A stretch of 64,000 nt of DNA from Gorsachius magnificus (taxonomy: Eukaryota > Chordata > Aves > Pelecaniformes > Ardeidae): contig CM067081.1 in assembly GCA_034008185.1 (NCBI GenBank), forward strand, positions 26,038,806 to 26,102,805. The letters run 5' to 3'. A model generated the notes under the pieces. It was given only the letters and a program-made list of their open reading frames with translations. It made no database searches and was not told the origin of the DNA. Of this stretch, positions 47,276-60,466 are shown piece after piece (within the stretch, counting starts at the first letter, position 1; each line of letters starts with the position of its first letter). The position numbers were made by a program, and so were the translations under genes.

Positions 47276-50200
47276 CCTTCTCGAGCTGCTACTGAGGAAG
47301 TTAAAACCTTGCCTGTTTTCCTAAGTCTGTTCTCTTTGCTTCCTACTTCTCATCCTCCCCCCTTCCTAAAGGCTATCATAATCGACTGTCCTTTCCTATC
47401 AAAAGACAATGAAAAATAGTACCAGACATGCCCCAAGATCTCATGCAGACCTTACCTTTTCTCCTTGCTTCTCTTCATGTCTCAGTTATCAAACAAGTAG
47501 CGTAGAACCATTATACTGAATTACCCTCTACAAGCTTTCATGTACGTGGCCTCTCTACTCTTCCCTCCACTGAAACTTCTCTTACACAGTCTCCTGTGAT
47601 CTTTTCTTGTGCTGTGGACATTTCCTATATCACAACATCATGTTTTCCTTGGCTACCATTGGAAATACCAACTGCTTAATTTTTCAACTGCTTAGGGTTC
47701 AGCTTTTACCTGTAGCTTATCTTGTTGACTTGTTTTGCAAATAATTTGTTAGCTAAACAAAATGAGAACTTTCAAGAGCTTAACCACATCTATTGCTATT
47801 TTATTCTGTTTCCCTGATAATCTCAATTGTGCTCCTTTTACCTGATAATATTTGTATCTTTCTTGCATTGCGAATAATCTTGGTGGTCATTAAACTTTCT
47901 ATTACCAGCTTAATGCAAGAAGTAAAAAGGTTCACTGATAATGCAGTAGGTCAGATTTAATGACAATCGGAGCCAGTGAGGATATCTTTGCAAGCAAGAT
48001 TGGGCCCATCAGTAGCAATGCTATATAATCATTGAGCATTGTTTCTGGATGAGTGTTTTTGGATGACAGCAAAATGGGCTGTCTCTGTGTTCAGGTTCAT
48101 AAAGATGCCCTTCCCCTTGCCCTGTTTCTGGACATAATTGCAACTATGTGCATCCACAATCAGACATCTTAGCCAGGTGTTGCTACTAGAGATCATCAGC
48201 AAGTTGTTATTCTTCATGGCTTTAGCATGTACCTGGACCTGAGTGCAGACAGGTCACTAATCCTATTTCTGAGACTCCCTGAATTTATATTCTGTTGCTT
48301 TTATGTTCTATCCATTTTTTTTTCCAGTTCTCTGATTTCAGGGGGGTTTCTGTCTCTTAGAAAACTCTATTCACCATTTGAACCAAAACATAGACACAGC
48401 TAATCCTTCCTATGGCAGGTTAAAGATAACCTACCAGCATGCGAAGAATTTGGGGAAAGTTCACAAGAATTAGGGTTCAGCACCATGTGTCAATCAAGCA
48501 TGTGGAATATAAATACCCAAGTGTAAGATTACAATGATTCCCAGTTTGTGTTTTTGCAACAGGGCATACAAACATGCCCTGCTCAGCACCCACAGCACTC
48601 AGCATTTTTCTCCCCACACTCCAGTTTTCATCTGGGTAGTTTAATACAGAGAAGAAGATGGTCTCAAAGGAGGAATCCCACGTTGAGTAGTGCTAACATG
48701 GATCAACTGCAACTGGTGAGACTCAGACGACTAACTAGGAGAGCTGATATAGCAGATGACTTTAAAAAAAAATTGGAAAATTTATGTAGGGAAAGATCTG
48801 TGAATGACACTATGACCCAGGCAGGGGAATGCATGCGCTTGAAACACATCCACAATCCATTAAGGCCATCCATCCTTTTATTGCTGCCTGTAAGCACATA
48901 TATTATAAATATAAATATATTTAGGAGGAATTTCCTGGGTTTTGGCCAATACATTTACTGCTACAGGAAACGGTATACTTCTGGACTGTGCTCAGTTTCA
49001 GTTAAAAGCAGAGAATATACAGTGTCTTTTCATAATTAATTTTCTGTCTTCTACTTCCAGCTACATCCCTTCTGACCTCATATGTTCAAAATGGTAGGGA
49101 GAGAGGGGGGAAAAAACCCCAACATACAACCCTGACTGTTTCATAAGCAGGCTTTTGCAATTTTTACCGTGATTATATTCATGGTATTTTCATACCTTCA
49201 GTAGGGTTTTATATAATTGCTTTCAGTGAGTTGTCACACCAGTCATTGCTGGGTTTTATGCCTTTGCTATAAAAGCACTGACCAGGTTTCAAGAGCGTAT
49301 TGCCCAGTATAATGTGCAATAGTGATAAGTGCCAAAATTTTCAGGCAGTAGCCCATTCTTATTTTGACTGCTCCCTGGGAGGGGTTCCAGAGGGCTGGTA
49401 TTTCTTGCTCAGCTAATATTAGGCTTAAAATACTCTGATTTAAATAATCTGGGAACAGTGAAGAACTGAAAGAGAAAATGAGGCATCATTCATTGTGCAT
49501 CCACTAAGGGAACTCGTGCCCGCAGAAAAGCAGGGGAGGAGGGTGGCGTGTGGAAGGGACATTCTGCCACTGTCAGTCACCCCATTATGAGTTTAGGATG
49601 AGTCTCTTTTTTCCCTAATCACAGAAGGTAATACTTGAAATATTGCCTTTATCAGCAACTCCGTTGTGCTCAGTGCAAACAGATTGATCTGAATATCTTG
49701 GAACAAAAAGTCCTTTCCTTTCTCCACTGTGATTTTTCACAAGCAGTAACAAATAGGATAGAGAGTATAATGGCCATTACTGGCATATGGATGTCTTTCT
49801 AGTCCCTCTATTTCCTCACTTACAGGGCTCCTCCACTCTCTATTGTGCGTGTTTCTCTACATAATAATGGTTTTGAAGCTACCATCAAATAAATAAATAA
49901 GATGGAAAGTGTAAGAATGTTTTTTACTAAGTTGCAAAACATACAAATCATCTAGACTGCACATGGGATGCCTAAAACAACTCTCAGACACAGATGTTAA
50001 ATGAAATTGATTATGACAGTCCCCTCTACATCTAAAAATCTAGATAAAAGGCAACAGACTTGAAATTCAGAAACCATACTTTAATCCTCAAATACTAACA
50101 GCAGCCCTGCTACTCATCCTGAGATAATAGCTCTTTCCTTGCGGATTCTTATCATTCATGCAGTACAGATATCTTTACAAAGTGTTTACAAAATAACCCA

Positions 50201-52319
50201 CCAATACAATGTTATATAACAGAACATATGGAATAACTTTTTTTTTTTTTTAAAAATGACTGTATTAGGACTCCCATTCCATTTAACCAGTAAAGTATCA
50301 CGTGCCTTTCAGAGCAGTTCTCCCCATTATCACACTATCAAGATATTGGAGGAAGATGTGATCTCCCCTGCACTAGCTCTGAACATAGCTAAGTATTGAG
50401 GGTCATAGTTTTCTGGGAGTGTGGACCAGTCCAAGAACTGTGAGTCCCCCTAGATTCTTTCTGTATAAAAGTGCTCAAATTTACCCCTGCAGTTGTTGTG
50501 CAGAGTGCTACAGTCTGGATGATATTTGCCACTGTGATATCCAAATGCTTTTTTAGTTAATGTCTGCTGTGTAAATGCATACTCCATTTAACCCACTAAA
50601 TGTATTTTTCTCCACTGTATTACCGCTTTGTATTTAACCTAAACTTCTTTTTCCAAGGCATATAAAGCCAAAGTCAGTCCTCCAGAATAATTGTTGGCAC
50701 TAACACCTCATTGATAACAACAATGTTAAGAGGAAAATGAATTCCTATTTGTCCCAGCCTATAAATGCCAAGCTTCCTCAATACCCTGGTGTTGCACATT
50801 TTGCCTCTGCTTCCTATGTGGGTGTTAATGAACCTGCAATTAAGACCACATGTCTTGCAGACCCAAGGTGAAGTATCTTTTGCCTCTGACACTTTTGGTT
50901 CCTCCTTCCTTAGGGCAAAACCTGGCCATACACAAGAGATGCTCCAGTGCTATCTGACTATTTCCCCTGCTCTTTAATAAGTCACTGACTTTCAAACAGT
51001 CACCCTGAGCACCCCAGAGGATGAGATACTTAAAGTCCTACGGATTAAAAAATAGCATTTCTGAAAAACAGTGATTTTAGGCATCATAGTCTAGTATGAC
51101 AGCATTGCTAACCAACATATGTCAACAACAGCAACAAAAAATCAAAGCTGAATTTTTAAAAATATCTCATTGTGATACCATGCAGCATAGAGGCAGATGT
51201 TTACATCTGGAAAAATTCTGTGAATTACAAAACTGTAGCCAGCCTAGCCTCTTAGGAGGTACACCTTCTCGTATGCCATGTGAAAGAAAGAGTTTTGCTC
51301 TTAAGAACGCATTCATTCATTATCTTCATTATCCTTTAGGCAGTGCCTTTTATGTTGCAAGATCATTACCCCTCTGCAAAAAAAAAACCAGCACAGCAGT
51401 CTGATCCCAAAACATAATCCAGCTGCCAATTTTAAAGCACTCCAAGCAATAACACAACATGGTATAATAACCTTTCCTGGAATTTATTTTTAAAAATGAT
51501 CTTTGTTTTCCATAGTTTTCTGTATTGCAAAAAACCCCCAAACCTCAGGAGTAACTACGATGTCAGTGAGAGTGAAAAGCCCTGATTCATTATAACTGTT
51601 GTCAGGAGCAAACTATACTGAACAACCACCACAACTGCACTTTTTAGGCATCTTGACTCATTCTTGAAATTGTGTCCCAAAGGAGCGCAACAGAGAGCAA
51701 CTCTGACTGCAGAGTGTGCGAACATGCAGTTGTGGGAACAGAATTCAAAGCTCAGCAGAGCCCCTGAAATCAATGCAGTCACACCAGAGTAACTGGGAGC
51801 AGAATGTACTATATGTTTCACATTGGAAGTCCTGTCATGAGTCAGGCAAAGAAGAAATATATTGCACCCACAAAATGTAACACAACTAATATGAACTAGC
51901 CATTTTCTGTGGTTAGGATCTTAAGATCTTGAAATCTTTTGTATTCTGTAAAGAATAAAACTTAATTTAAAAGTATTGCAACTGTTGTACGAGGCACCAT
52001 TGAAACTGTGTAACTGTTTGTTAAAAGCTATTTTTCTTTCATTGTAATTGGTTTGCTTCTATTATAGCAGGAGGCTATATATATAGAGGATGCAGCAAGG
52101 GCTCCACAAAAGTTGGAATTCCCATCCGCTTTGGGACAAGAAGTCAAAATATCAACATGCACTGTGGAACAGAATGTTCTGAAAAACATGGATTCGGAAA
52201 CAATTAACATTTCATCTTTTCCCAGCTGAGCACAAAAGCTGCATATTTCGGCAGTGTTACGCTGCCTGATGGGGTTTGGAGTTTGAATCGCCTATTGTGT
52301 CATTCTGTCCTTGGGGGTA

Positions 52320-52395
52320 AAGACCGCAGGCTCAGGCCACATCTCCAGCGCCGCACCGCAGCCGTAGGGATGACGGCGAGAGGAGTGAGTGTATT
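52320..52395. other. Small CpG-rich patch
   Basis: Around 52320-52395 there are about nine CpG dinucleotides (CCAGCGCCGCACCGCAGCCG and GACGGCGAG) in otherwise CpG-poor DNA, followed by AGA-GGA/GTGAGT, a donor-like site on the plus strand near 52385. It could be a minor promoter or first exon of a non-coding RNA, or chance. Confidence 0.25.
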
Positions 52396-55300
52396 GTACC
52401 CATGCAGATAGAGTCTGATCTGGGAGTGAATCACAGGAGAGAGGAGGCTGAAACCACAAGCCCAATTATACAATACAGTGTTGTTACAGAAACCAGGTTC
52501 CTACTGAACCAGGTTAAAACAAAATATGTTGGCTCAAAGAAAAGCCACAGAGCCATTTTTTCCCTGGGAAAAATTTGGGGTATTTTTTTTCCCAAGAGAA
52601 AGTAATTCTGACCCAAAGCAGGCAGGTGGCTGTTCTCCTTGTTGTCCAACGGTGCCCTGATGGTGTTGGAGGCTGTACAAACCTAACTAAACAAGACAGC
52701 GTATTTTTCGATAAGTCAAGTATTGCTTTCTGCATATTGTGGACCCAGCATTGATGCACCCTTAGCAGGTATTTTGCTGCCTCTTACAGTGCTTTGTCTA
52801 CACTAGTAAACCAAACAGGCTCAGGCTAGGCTCCACCAGCTTGGTTTTGGCCTTCACCATCTAGCACTGTATCTGGGTATGGTTTGGGAGACTGGTCCCA
52901 GTAAGCAGCATGGATGAGACCACCCTGTTTTGGGGGAGAAAATATATATGGGGTCAAGGCAGACCAAAACTGTCATTGCTGGACCCCAACTCTGCCTTCC
53001 ACAACAAGAAGCAGACGTCTCACATGAGCACGGACCACAGTGGAGTGGAGGGCTATGAAGTTCTCAATTTGGGGCTTTCACTAAACGCCCATGGTCGGGC
53101 GGGAGGAGGCATTTTGTAGGTGGCTTGTTCAAGAGCACGCAGAAAGCCTGTGGGAGAGCAGCAAGGTGGTCCAAAAGGCCTGATGCCAGCACAAATGATT
53201 TAGCTGTAAGAATGTATTTCTCCTCTGGTAGAAATTTGCCTTATTAATGAAGTCATTTCTCTGAACATTTTGTAATTGAACCAGGTACCTGGAAATGAAT
53301 ATGAAATATTGAAGTTACTGAACAGTGTGTATGTACTTATGAATTAAAAGCAGAAATTCCAGCTGAAAAATGTTTCATTAGACCTTAAACTTTCTTCCTT
53401 TGGTGAAAATTAACGTATAGTTTAGAACTGCCTGCTTTCTGCTTTTGTTATCAAAAGGCACCTCAGATGTTAAAGTGCAATTAAAATCCAGTGGGCCTGA
53501 TTTTGCAATGAATAAAAATTTGCCTAAATTAAGTTCATTGGAGCAAATATTGATTTTCAGCACCTGAAGGTCTGGCCCTCAGTTTTAACTTTATTTTTTT
53601 TTTAAGTGTTCCTCTCCTGTGGCAGGAAAGGAGAAGAGGCAGAAAGAAGCCAGGATGAAAGGGGGAGGATGTGTGTCTTCAATACCGTACAAAAGCAAAG
53701 GCGGCCATAGGGAAAATGGACTAACCCAAATAGATGTAGGAATATATTTATTTTTGTTTTGCTTGGGAGTTATTTTGGTTTGTGTCTGTAGTTATGAAAA
53801 AAGGATGAAAATACCTGTCAGAATTTAGTCTTGAACAGTCTGATAAACAGGCATTTTTATCTGTGTAGAAATACATGACTGGGAGCTAGGCTTATTGAGA
53901 AAGTGACAAAAACCTTATTTCTCACTAAATGAAAGGATGGCTCTTCAGTTATCATTACTGTAGGTTGGTGCTGTCCATTTAAAAAGTAAATACGGCTCTA
54001 AGTAAATTGACCTGCACTTTAACATATGGGCCCTCCTTGGGGTCACATAAATTAAGTAAACTGAGTATGAGCATGTACCCAAGGGACTGGGAGAGTGTAT
54101 GTAGTACTTATCGTGTGTAGTACTTAATTTGTTCTGGTCCATTCATAATTAGTATCTATAGAGAAAATGCAGTCTTAATATCCATATTTTGGCCATCAAG
54201 CACTTGCTAAATGATGCTTTTGTGATACTTTATCAGTAGCAAAGGATGATACTCAATATTATCAAGTGACAGCTGCACTTGACTGTATTTTCCCTCCTTT
54301 CTAAAGGATAATTAATGTGCAAACCAGCTTTGATACAGAGCACATTGGTGAAACGTTAGTGAGGGTTTGGGGTAGCTTTCACTGATTTAAAACAATGTAT
54401 TATTGATTGTTGGCTGCACCTACGGAGCAAAAATCTGTCACATGTACAAATCAAATCAGATGAGCCTACCTTTGGAGACATGGGGAAGTTACAATACCAC
54501 TTGCCCCATTCCTCCTCCCCAGCAATTTTCTGCGGCTGATGATGCAGAGCGGCCAGGGCTGGGGATGCTTCTTCTGACCCAAGGCCAGCAAGTGGGGAAG
54601 AAAAGGCAAGGCGGACCGAAGGGGAGCACAGGGCTGCTTCGGAGGCCACAGAACAGCTGCCCAAGCCCCTTAATACCCATAAAGAAGCAATTGCTGAAAA
54701 TGCTGAGGGTAATTCGCAGTACGTAAGAAAATCTTCAGCGGGATTTCGTGGGCAAGTGAGGTTTGTTTCTTCCCGTAATGGCTGCTGCCTATGGTCTGCA
54801 CCCCCACAGGATTCAGCAAGGATATGTGGGGAGAGGGGGTTGTGAGGGTTAGAAAAGGAAGGAAACGGTTATTTTGTGAACAGTGAATTTTAAATCTATA
54901 ATATCTGTATAATCATTGGATCATTCAGAAGAAACAATAAACCTTTTACTGGAACCAGTGTCCTAAAACTGTTCACAGACAATAAACAAAGAAAGGGGAC
55001 TGGGGGGGGAAGCAAGCCTTTACCTGCTACTACCATCTAGTGGTAAAAAAGCAATAAAGGATGCGTTTGCAGAAATAGTCTGTGGGAGGGATGAGGCTGG
55101 TGAATAGAATTAAGAAATCAGCGAATTATTATCTGGCAGCCACTGGCAGCCACTTGCTCCTCCAACTGCAAACACACACATTATTCATCACTCTGCTATA
55201 CACACCCCCTGCTCCTGACATGGAAAGTAAGCAGAAAACCAGAGCAATGAATAGAAAGGATCAGTCAGGGAAACGTATTCCTCTTGACCTCAGAATTCAC

Positions 55301-56598
55301 GTGTAAGCTTGAGGTAAGTATATGATTTAAGACCTTCCAGCCATCGGCCACTTTTGCATTCATAAATATATCACAGCTAACAAAATAGGATGTGGGTCTT
55401 CTCTAAGAACTACAAGAAAATCCTAGGTCATGTACGTAACCGGGTGCTGCTCCTCTCCTGAGGGTTGTGCTTAGTGGAGGTAGGGAGCTAAGTGTGATGG
55501 CCTCAGCCCTTGGCTGTCCCCACACTCACTCCCTGCTGCCAGCTGAGGGAAGCCCTGCCACCCTGCCCATGGGATGCCTGCCCCTCCTTGCCGAATTGCC
55601 ATCTGGCCTTGCTGCGCAGGGAAGCAGAGCCTTGGCGCCTTGCTGGGACTTCTGCATGGAGGCTGGGTGCTCCTTCATGGGAGAGAACTGGGGCTCCACC
55701 TGCACCTTACCATGTCCTTTGAAATTGCTGGTCAAACTTCTAGGCAAACTTCTATCTCCCAGGAAAAGAAGTTTAACTGTCTGAAATGCAAAGCTAAGAA
55801 ATCATTTACTGCATTTAGGAAAAGTACAAGGAGAGGAAATAATAGCAGACTTCACAGCCGTCTTGCACACTGTTTTGGCTTTGAGCTGCGTTCCCTTCAG
55901 CTCACGGAGGAGCTGCTTCTCAAGGTGATTCACATCTCTTCCCAAGCCAGTGGTAATGTCTTCTAGGTCTTCCAAGCTGCCCCTGTCCCCATTGCAACCT
56001 GCTTTCCCTCGATCAGTGATAACCCTAGTGCTTTCCCTTGATAAGTGATAACCCTAATGCTTTATAGTTGGTACGAATCTCAACAGAAAATTCAGCAGTA
56101 GACTTACAGGTCTACACATGTGTAATGCAAAGGAGTTTTAGGAGGATGGTATACAAAACAAGAACGGTATAGGTTATTCATTTTTAAGATAATTAGCGGA
56201 CAAGAATTATTAGTTGTTATACACTGGAAGACAGGAAAAAATTGTCATTGTCCCCCAATGACTTGGATTGAAGTCAGCTGCTGCTATCCCATATTTCAAT
56301 AGGGTGCCTGATGCATATGTATGAATCTTTGCAGCTTCCTGCAAGCTTAAGTAATTATTTCATCAACTTCAGTGTCAGGTGTAATTGGAACCATGCATAC
56401 CACACCTCCAGCCGCCGGTGTGTTGGGTGTCCTTGGGTCGCCTCTTCCTCCTGCCGGAACTGGGACAGCTTTCACATGTAGCTGACTTCAATAAATAAGT
56501 CTATAAAATGTGCCTTTCCCTTCCAGACATCTCTGAGTGTAATCCAAAGTGTATGTACCTAAGTTCAGAGCATATTGGTATTGTTCAGGCAAGACTGG

Positions 56599-56794
56599 TT
56601 TCAACCTTAAAGTCAATGCCTAAAACAAATCAGAGGAAACAAGTGCCAAAAGTACAACTGCTACCCCTCCAAGGGGAAAAAAACCTGAAACCCCCCCAAA
56701 AAAAATCAACCCTGAAAGGCATGCTTTATTTTAAACTTAATGTTTCAAACTTAAAGTTGATGCCTAAAATAGGTCAACCAACCACTAAAAGTAC
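56599..56794 (+). repeat. Diverged direct duplication of about 55 bp
   Basis: The segment at 56599-56655 (beginning TTTCAACCTTAAAGTCAATG) recurs at 56743-56794 (beginning TTTCAAACTTAAAGTTGATG), both ending AAAAGTAC. They are 144 bases apart, a multiple of three, so both fall in the same frame of a plus-strand open segment (56508-56807). I recognise no protein; local duplication is enough to explain it. Confidence 0.7.
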
Positions 56795-58770
56795 TTCTCT
56801 TCACTGACTGTAGCAGAAACTGAGAGTGACCAACTCCAGTGCAAAATGTGAAAGCCAAAGTGGCTGAAATCCAGCCTTGGCATTAGGTAGGCGGGAGTTC
56901 TCACTCCGGATGGGACACTGAAAAACAAGGAGAACAGGACAAGGGAGAAGTTCCCTATTGACCATTCTCTTGGGGAGAAAGCAGCAGCTGGTCAACCACC
57001 AGTTCTAGAAGAAAAACTTAAGGTATAAAATCCTGCCCTGAAAACAGCACCATGGGCAGGTTGGTCCTTTTACACCCAGATATGAGATGACTGGGAGGCT
57101 CATCAGTGTTTTATCACCATCACTGAAATAGGTTGCAGCCCTTCTGCCAGTAGCATCAAACTCCACCAAGTCAGGGGCACAGCGCTGTCCCATGTCCCAG
57201 GTGGCACTCAAGCATTATTTTTTTTCAAAAAGCTGTAGCAGTGACAACGATAAATAATGCATGATCTGTCTCTTTTCCATCTCCCTGGTTGCATTTCCTA
57301 CAATCATTTATTAGAATGATGCTGTCTCACATTTATTCAAGTATCTATTGCAGAGAGGCTTGAGAAAATAGAAAAATAATTATTCTTCATCAGGATTCAG
57401 TTGCATTTATAGAAACATTTGTTATATTTATAGAAGTGTTATCTACTTAAACGGTTATCCATGTAAGTTTATATGCTCAGAGATTCTGCAGTATTTATAG
57501 TTAAAGGAAATAAGGAACTTTAAAAATGACATGCATATTTGTCTTGTAATCCTTTAGTTCTGATAGAAGTTGCTTTTTCCATTGCATTTATTTAATTAAC
57601 CTATTTATACATTTATTAATTTCAAGCCTTACTTTAGATATTCTTTCACTGGCTGGATGGGTACATTTTGTGTCATCCTTTTTACTAGTAATTGTACATC
57701 ACTCTCCTCATGAAACATCTAGAAGTGCGTTCCTCCTTCACGAGAGAGCCACAAAGACCTTGTTTAGACTCAATTTTCCACCTCCCACATATGATTAAAA
57801 CAAAAAGTAATGAATAATTTTGAGATCCCCTAATTATTCTGATTAGGCAGTTGGCATCCTGATGACTCAGTTAAAAGGCTTTTGCATTTTGTTTTCAAAA
57901 ATATTAAGCCTGCGTGTCAGGATTTAGTCCTGTGAAGATGGCACAGCTTTTAATCTATTTTCCCCTACTGAATAAATTACTTTTTTTTTTTTTTTTTTAG
58001 GCTGGTTTCATGAGAAATAAGCATTATTGTGTTATCTCACTGTCCTCCACTTCTTCTGCCCCTTCGTCTGTTTTTAGCCAATTTAGGCAGAGGCCTCAAA
58101 GATTACGAAGTCTTACAGTTTTTGTGATAATCAAGGACTGAGTAGAGGAGACCAACTTTATTAATGCTTCTTCTGAGTGAAAAGAACAGAAGATTTGATC
58201 GCGACTTCATTCTGGCTAACAGCAGCCACCGGGACAGCCAGCAAGGACAGTCAGTGTCCCTGTAGCCCTCTCTCTTGTTTGTGTTGCTTCTTGCCTGGCC
58301 AGTAAGCCCTGAGAGATAGATGGGGCAGAGATATATGGGCGAGTAGGGGTACCATGGTGTGGGAGCATGGGGAACAAAGCGGTACTGGGAGCAGCATGGG
58401 GCAACCATGAGGCACTGGGGACAGCTGTGTGTAATACCCGGGGAGTGACTGTTGGTGTATGGAGAAGCTCTTTTTCCTGAGGTGAGTAGGTGTGATGTGG
58501 GATGTGCAAGACAAATCCACGTGAAACAAGATTTCCTGAGCTCTGCTGTTCATGTACTAACTTGCTTTCTTTTATGCTCAACTTTTGCTGGTTTTTTGTC
58601 TGCTTTTCCTGCTCTGGTCTAGGTCCCAGAGAGCTGACTGCCTACCCAGCCAGGAATCTGCTCTGCAAAGGACATGCTTTTGTTTTTTTCCAGAACTGCA
58701 TTCAACCTTTCAGATTCTCTCCATCTATCCTAGATTCTTTTTATAATTCCTTTCTCATGATCATCATTTT

Positions 58771-58995
58771 CTAAAGTGAAAAGCTATTGAAAGTAAATGT
58801 ATGCTGCAGCTTTTTTATTACTTTCCATTTACCAAGAGTATTTTTTCTTGGGTGTAAATGCTTTATGTCACCTTTAGTTTTCTTCGTGTTTATTTTTACT
58901 CCTTGTTTCTTGCTTGCTGCATAAAGATAATTTATTATCCTCTTCTCTCTAGCTGCTAGATACTCGAGAAGCGCAATGTCATTTGCAAACTGCAT
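58771..58995 (-). mobile_element. Non-LTR retrotransposon reverse-transcriptase fragment, not CR1-like
   Basis: The minus-strand frame begins with Gln-Phe-Ala-Asn-Asp-Ile-Ala-Leu-Leu-Glu, followed 30 residues later by Gly-Val-Lys-Ile-Asn-Thr-Lys-Lys-Thr-Lys. This spacing is that of motif C (Phe-Ala-Asp-Asp) and the following motif D (Gly-x-x-Ile-Asn-x-x-Lys-Thr-Lys) of LINE reverse transcriptases. The first catalytic Asp is changed to Asn, and upstream and downstream sequences are out of frame, so it is a dead relic. CR1 in this window has Lys-Phe-Ala-Asp-Asp-Thr-type and Lys-Phe-Asn-Thr-Asp-Lys signatures instead, so this is a different LINE clade, perhaps RTE-like. The catalytic match is short. 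Confidence 0.6.
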
Positions 58996-59204
58996 AGGTA
59001 CTTCTCACTTGTTCTCCGTAATCTTACTGCGGTACAGCTTTCTGAAAACTCCCACCAAGCATGCACAGAAAAAGGGGGTGCATAGAGTTGCACTGGCAAT
59101 TTTTTTTTTTTTTTTCCTCTTGCTCTTAAAAAATAGTTTCCTGATGCTATCTGGCAATTGTTACTATGGGGAGATAAGCACTGCTTTAGCCCCAAATTAA
59201 TGAG

Positions 59205-59300
59205 CTTCATGTGGCAATTACTTGGTGGAATTTCATGACCTATGGTATGCAGGTCAGATTAGATGAGTCTTCTGGCATTAAAATTTATGAATCTATAAAT
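59205..59300 (+). mobile_element. Ancient CR1 or CR1-tailed SINE 3' end
   Basis: TTGGTGGAATTTCATGACCT, ATGCAGGTCAGATTAGATGA, TCTTCTGGCATTAAAATTTA and TGAATCTATAAATTT follow the 3' end shared by old amniote CR1 elements and CR1-mobilised SINEs of reptiles. The bases are diverged, and the terminal units are ATGAATCTATA rather than the ATTCTATG form of bird CR1. Only the tail is recognisable. Confidence 0.65.
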
Positions 59301-60466
59301 TTCTGTTTCTCACTTGTTCTTGTAATGCTTCCTAACATTTCCAGTGAGTAAGAGCCTTCTCATCTATCAAATACCCAAAGCTGAGGTAAATTATTCTGCA
59401 TGACCTTCAATACTTTTCTATCATTTTAGGTCCGGTCTTACAGATGTTGTGTCTCTAAAGCTCTCAGTAGGTTAGGAATTATGGGTGCCTGGGGATGCCA
59501 GGCTGAGCATTTGATATACTGCATTAGTGTGAAAAATCAGGTGGCTTGTCCTAGGCATAGGTTGCTTGCCATATAAAATCCTTTGTAACTAGCTAGCTTA
59601 CAGGAGTAAACTATTTACAACTCACAGGGAACTTTAATTTTTTTTTTTATGGATACATTATGCTGATGGAAACAGTAGATTTATATTGGTGTATTTAGGA
59701 ATTTACGATGTTTGCAGCCCCTGCTGTAAGCTTTCCCCTGCCACCCAGGGTTTCTCTGACTGTGTACCTGGACCCAGCTCTGATGCGGCACAGCTGTGTC
59801 ACCTCCACCCAGGCTGCTCAGAAAAAGCTGTGAGAGGCTTGTACAGAGATAAGGAAGGTAAAATTACAGGCTGAAGTAGGATTGCTGAGATGGGATCAGA
59901 GGTAGCTGGAGCATTCAAGAGGAAAAACATCAGTGTGGAAAGGTGTGAGAAAGTAAAGGAAAAGCCATTAAGGAGGCTGGCCAGGCTAGTTGGGGGCTAG
60001 CTGCGAAGCATCAGCTCATCAGGTCAAATCCTCAGTGCCATCGGGAGTGGGTGGACAAGGATAACCCTGTGACACTGAGGACCTGCTCCAAGGAGCTGAG
60101 GCCAGCCCTGCCCCTTCCTGCTTGTGCCTGCCTGGCCAGCAAAAGCTCTTGGGGTGCTTCATTTGGGGTGGGGAGCACACCTATGCTTAGGCTGACCACT
60201 GGTTAAATGCTACCTACCTGCTTCTCTCTGTTTGCTATTAAATAACTGCCATTAAAAAACTGCTTTGTGCTTTGAAGTTTTTTTTTCATCTTGATTGCAG
60301 AATCCCTTGTACCAGGATAAGGATGCTGGAACAAATGGACTTAGGAGAGGATCAGTAATACTTTCCTTAAATACCAAGTTCAAAACCACTAAGTGTTTGG
60401 CGAAGGGGTTTTTTTTAATGTTGGATAGCATTTCCTAAGTCTTCATTCTAATTTTCCCTGTTGTCA

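Noticed and set aside
48548..49039. Plus-strand open frame of 163 codons
   Set aside because: No recognisable family, no splice or Kozak support that is convincing, and amino-acid composition like random AT-rich DNA.
52790..52815. Second faint hAT-like motif (TTTGTCTACACTAG)
   Set aside because: A short motif alone without inverted repeats or target-site duplication.
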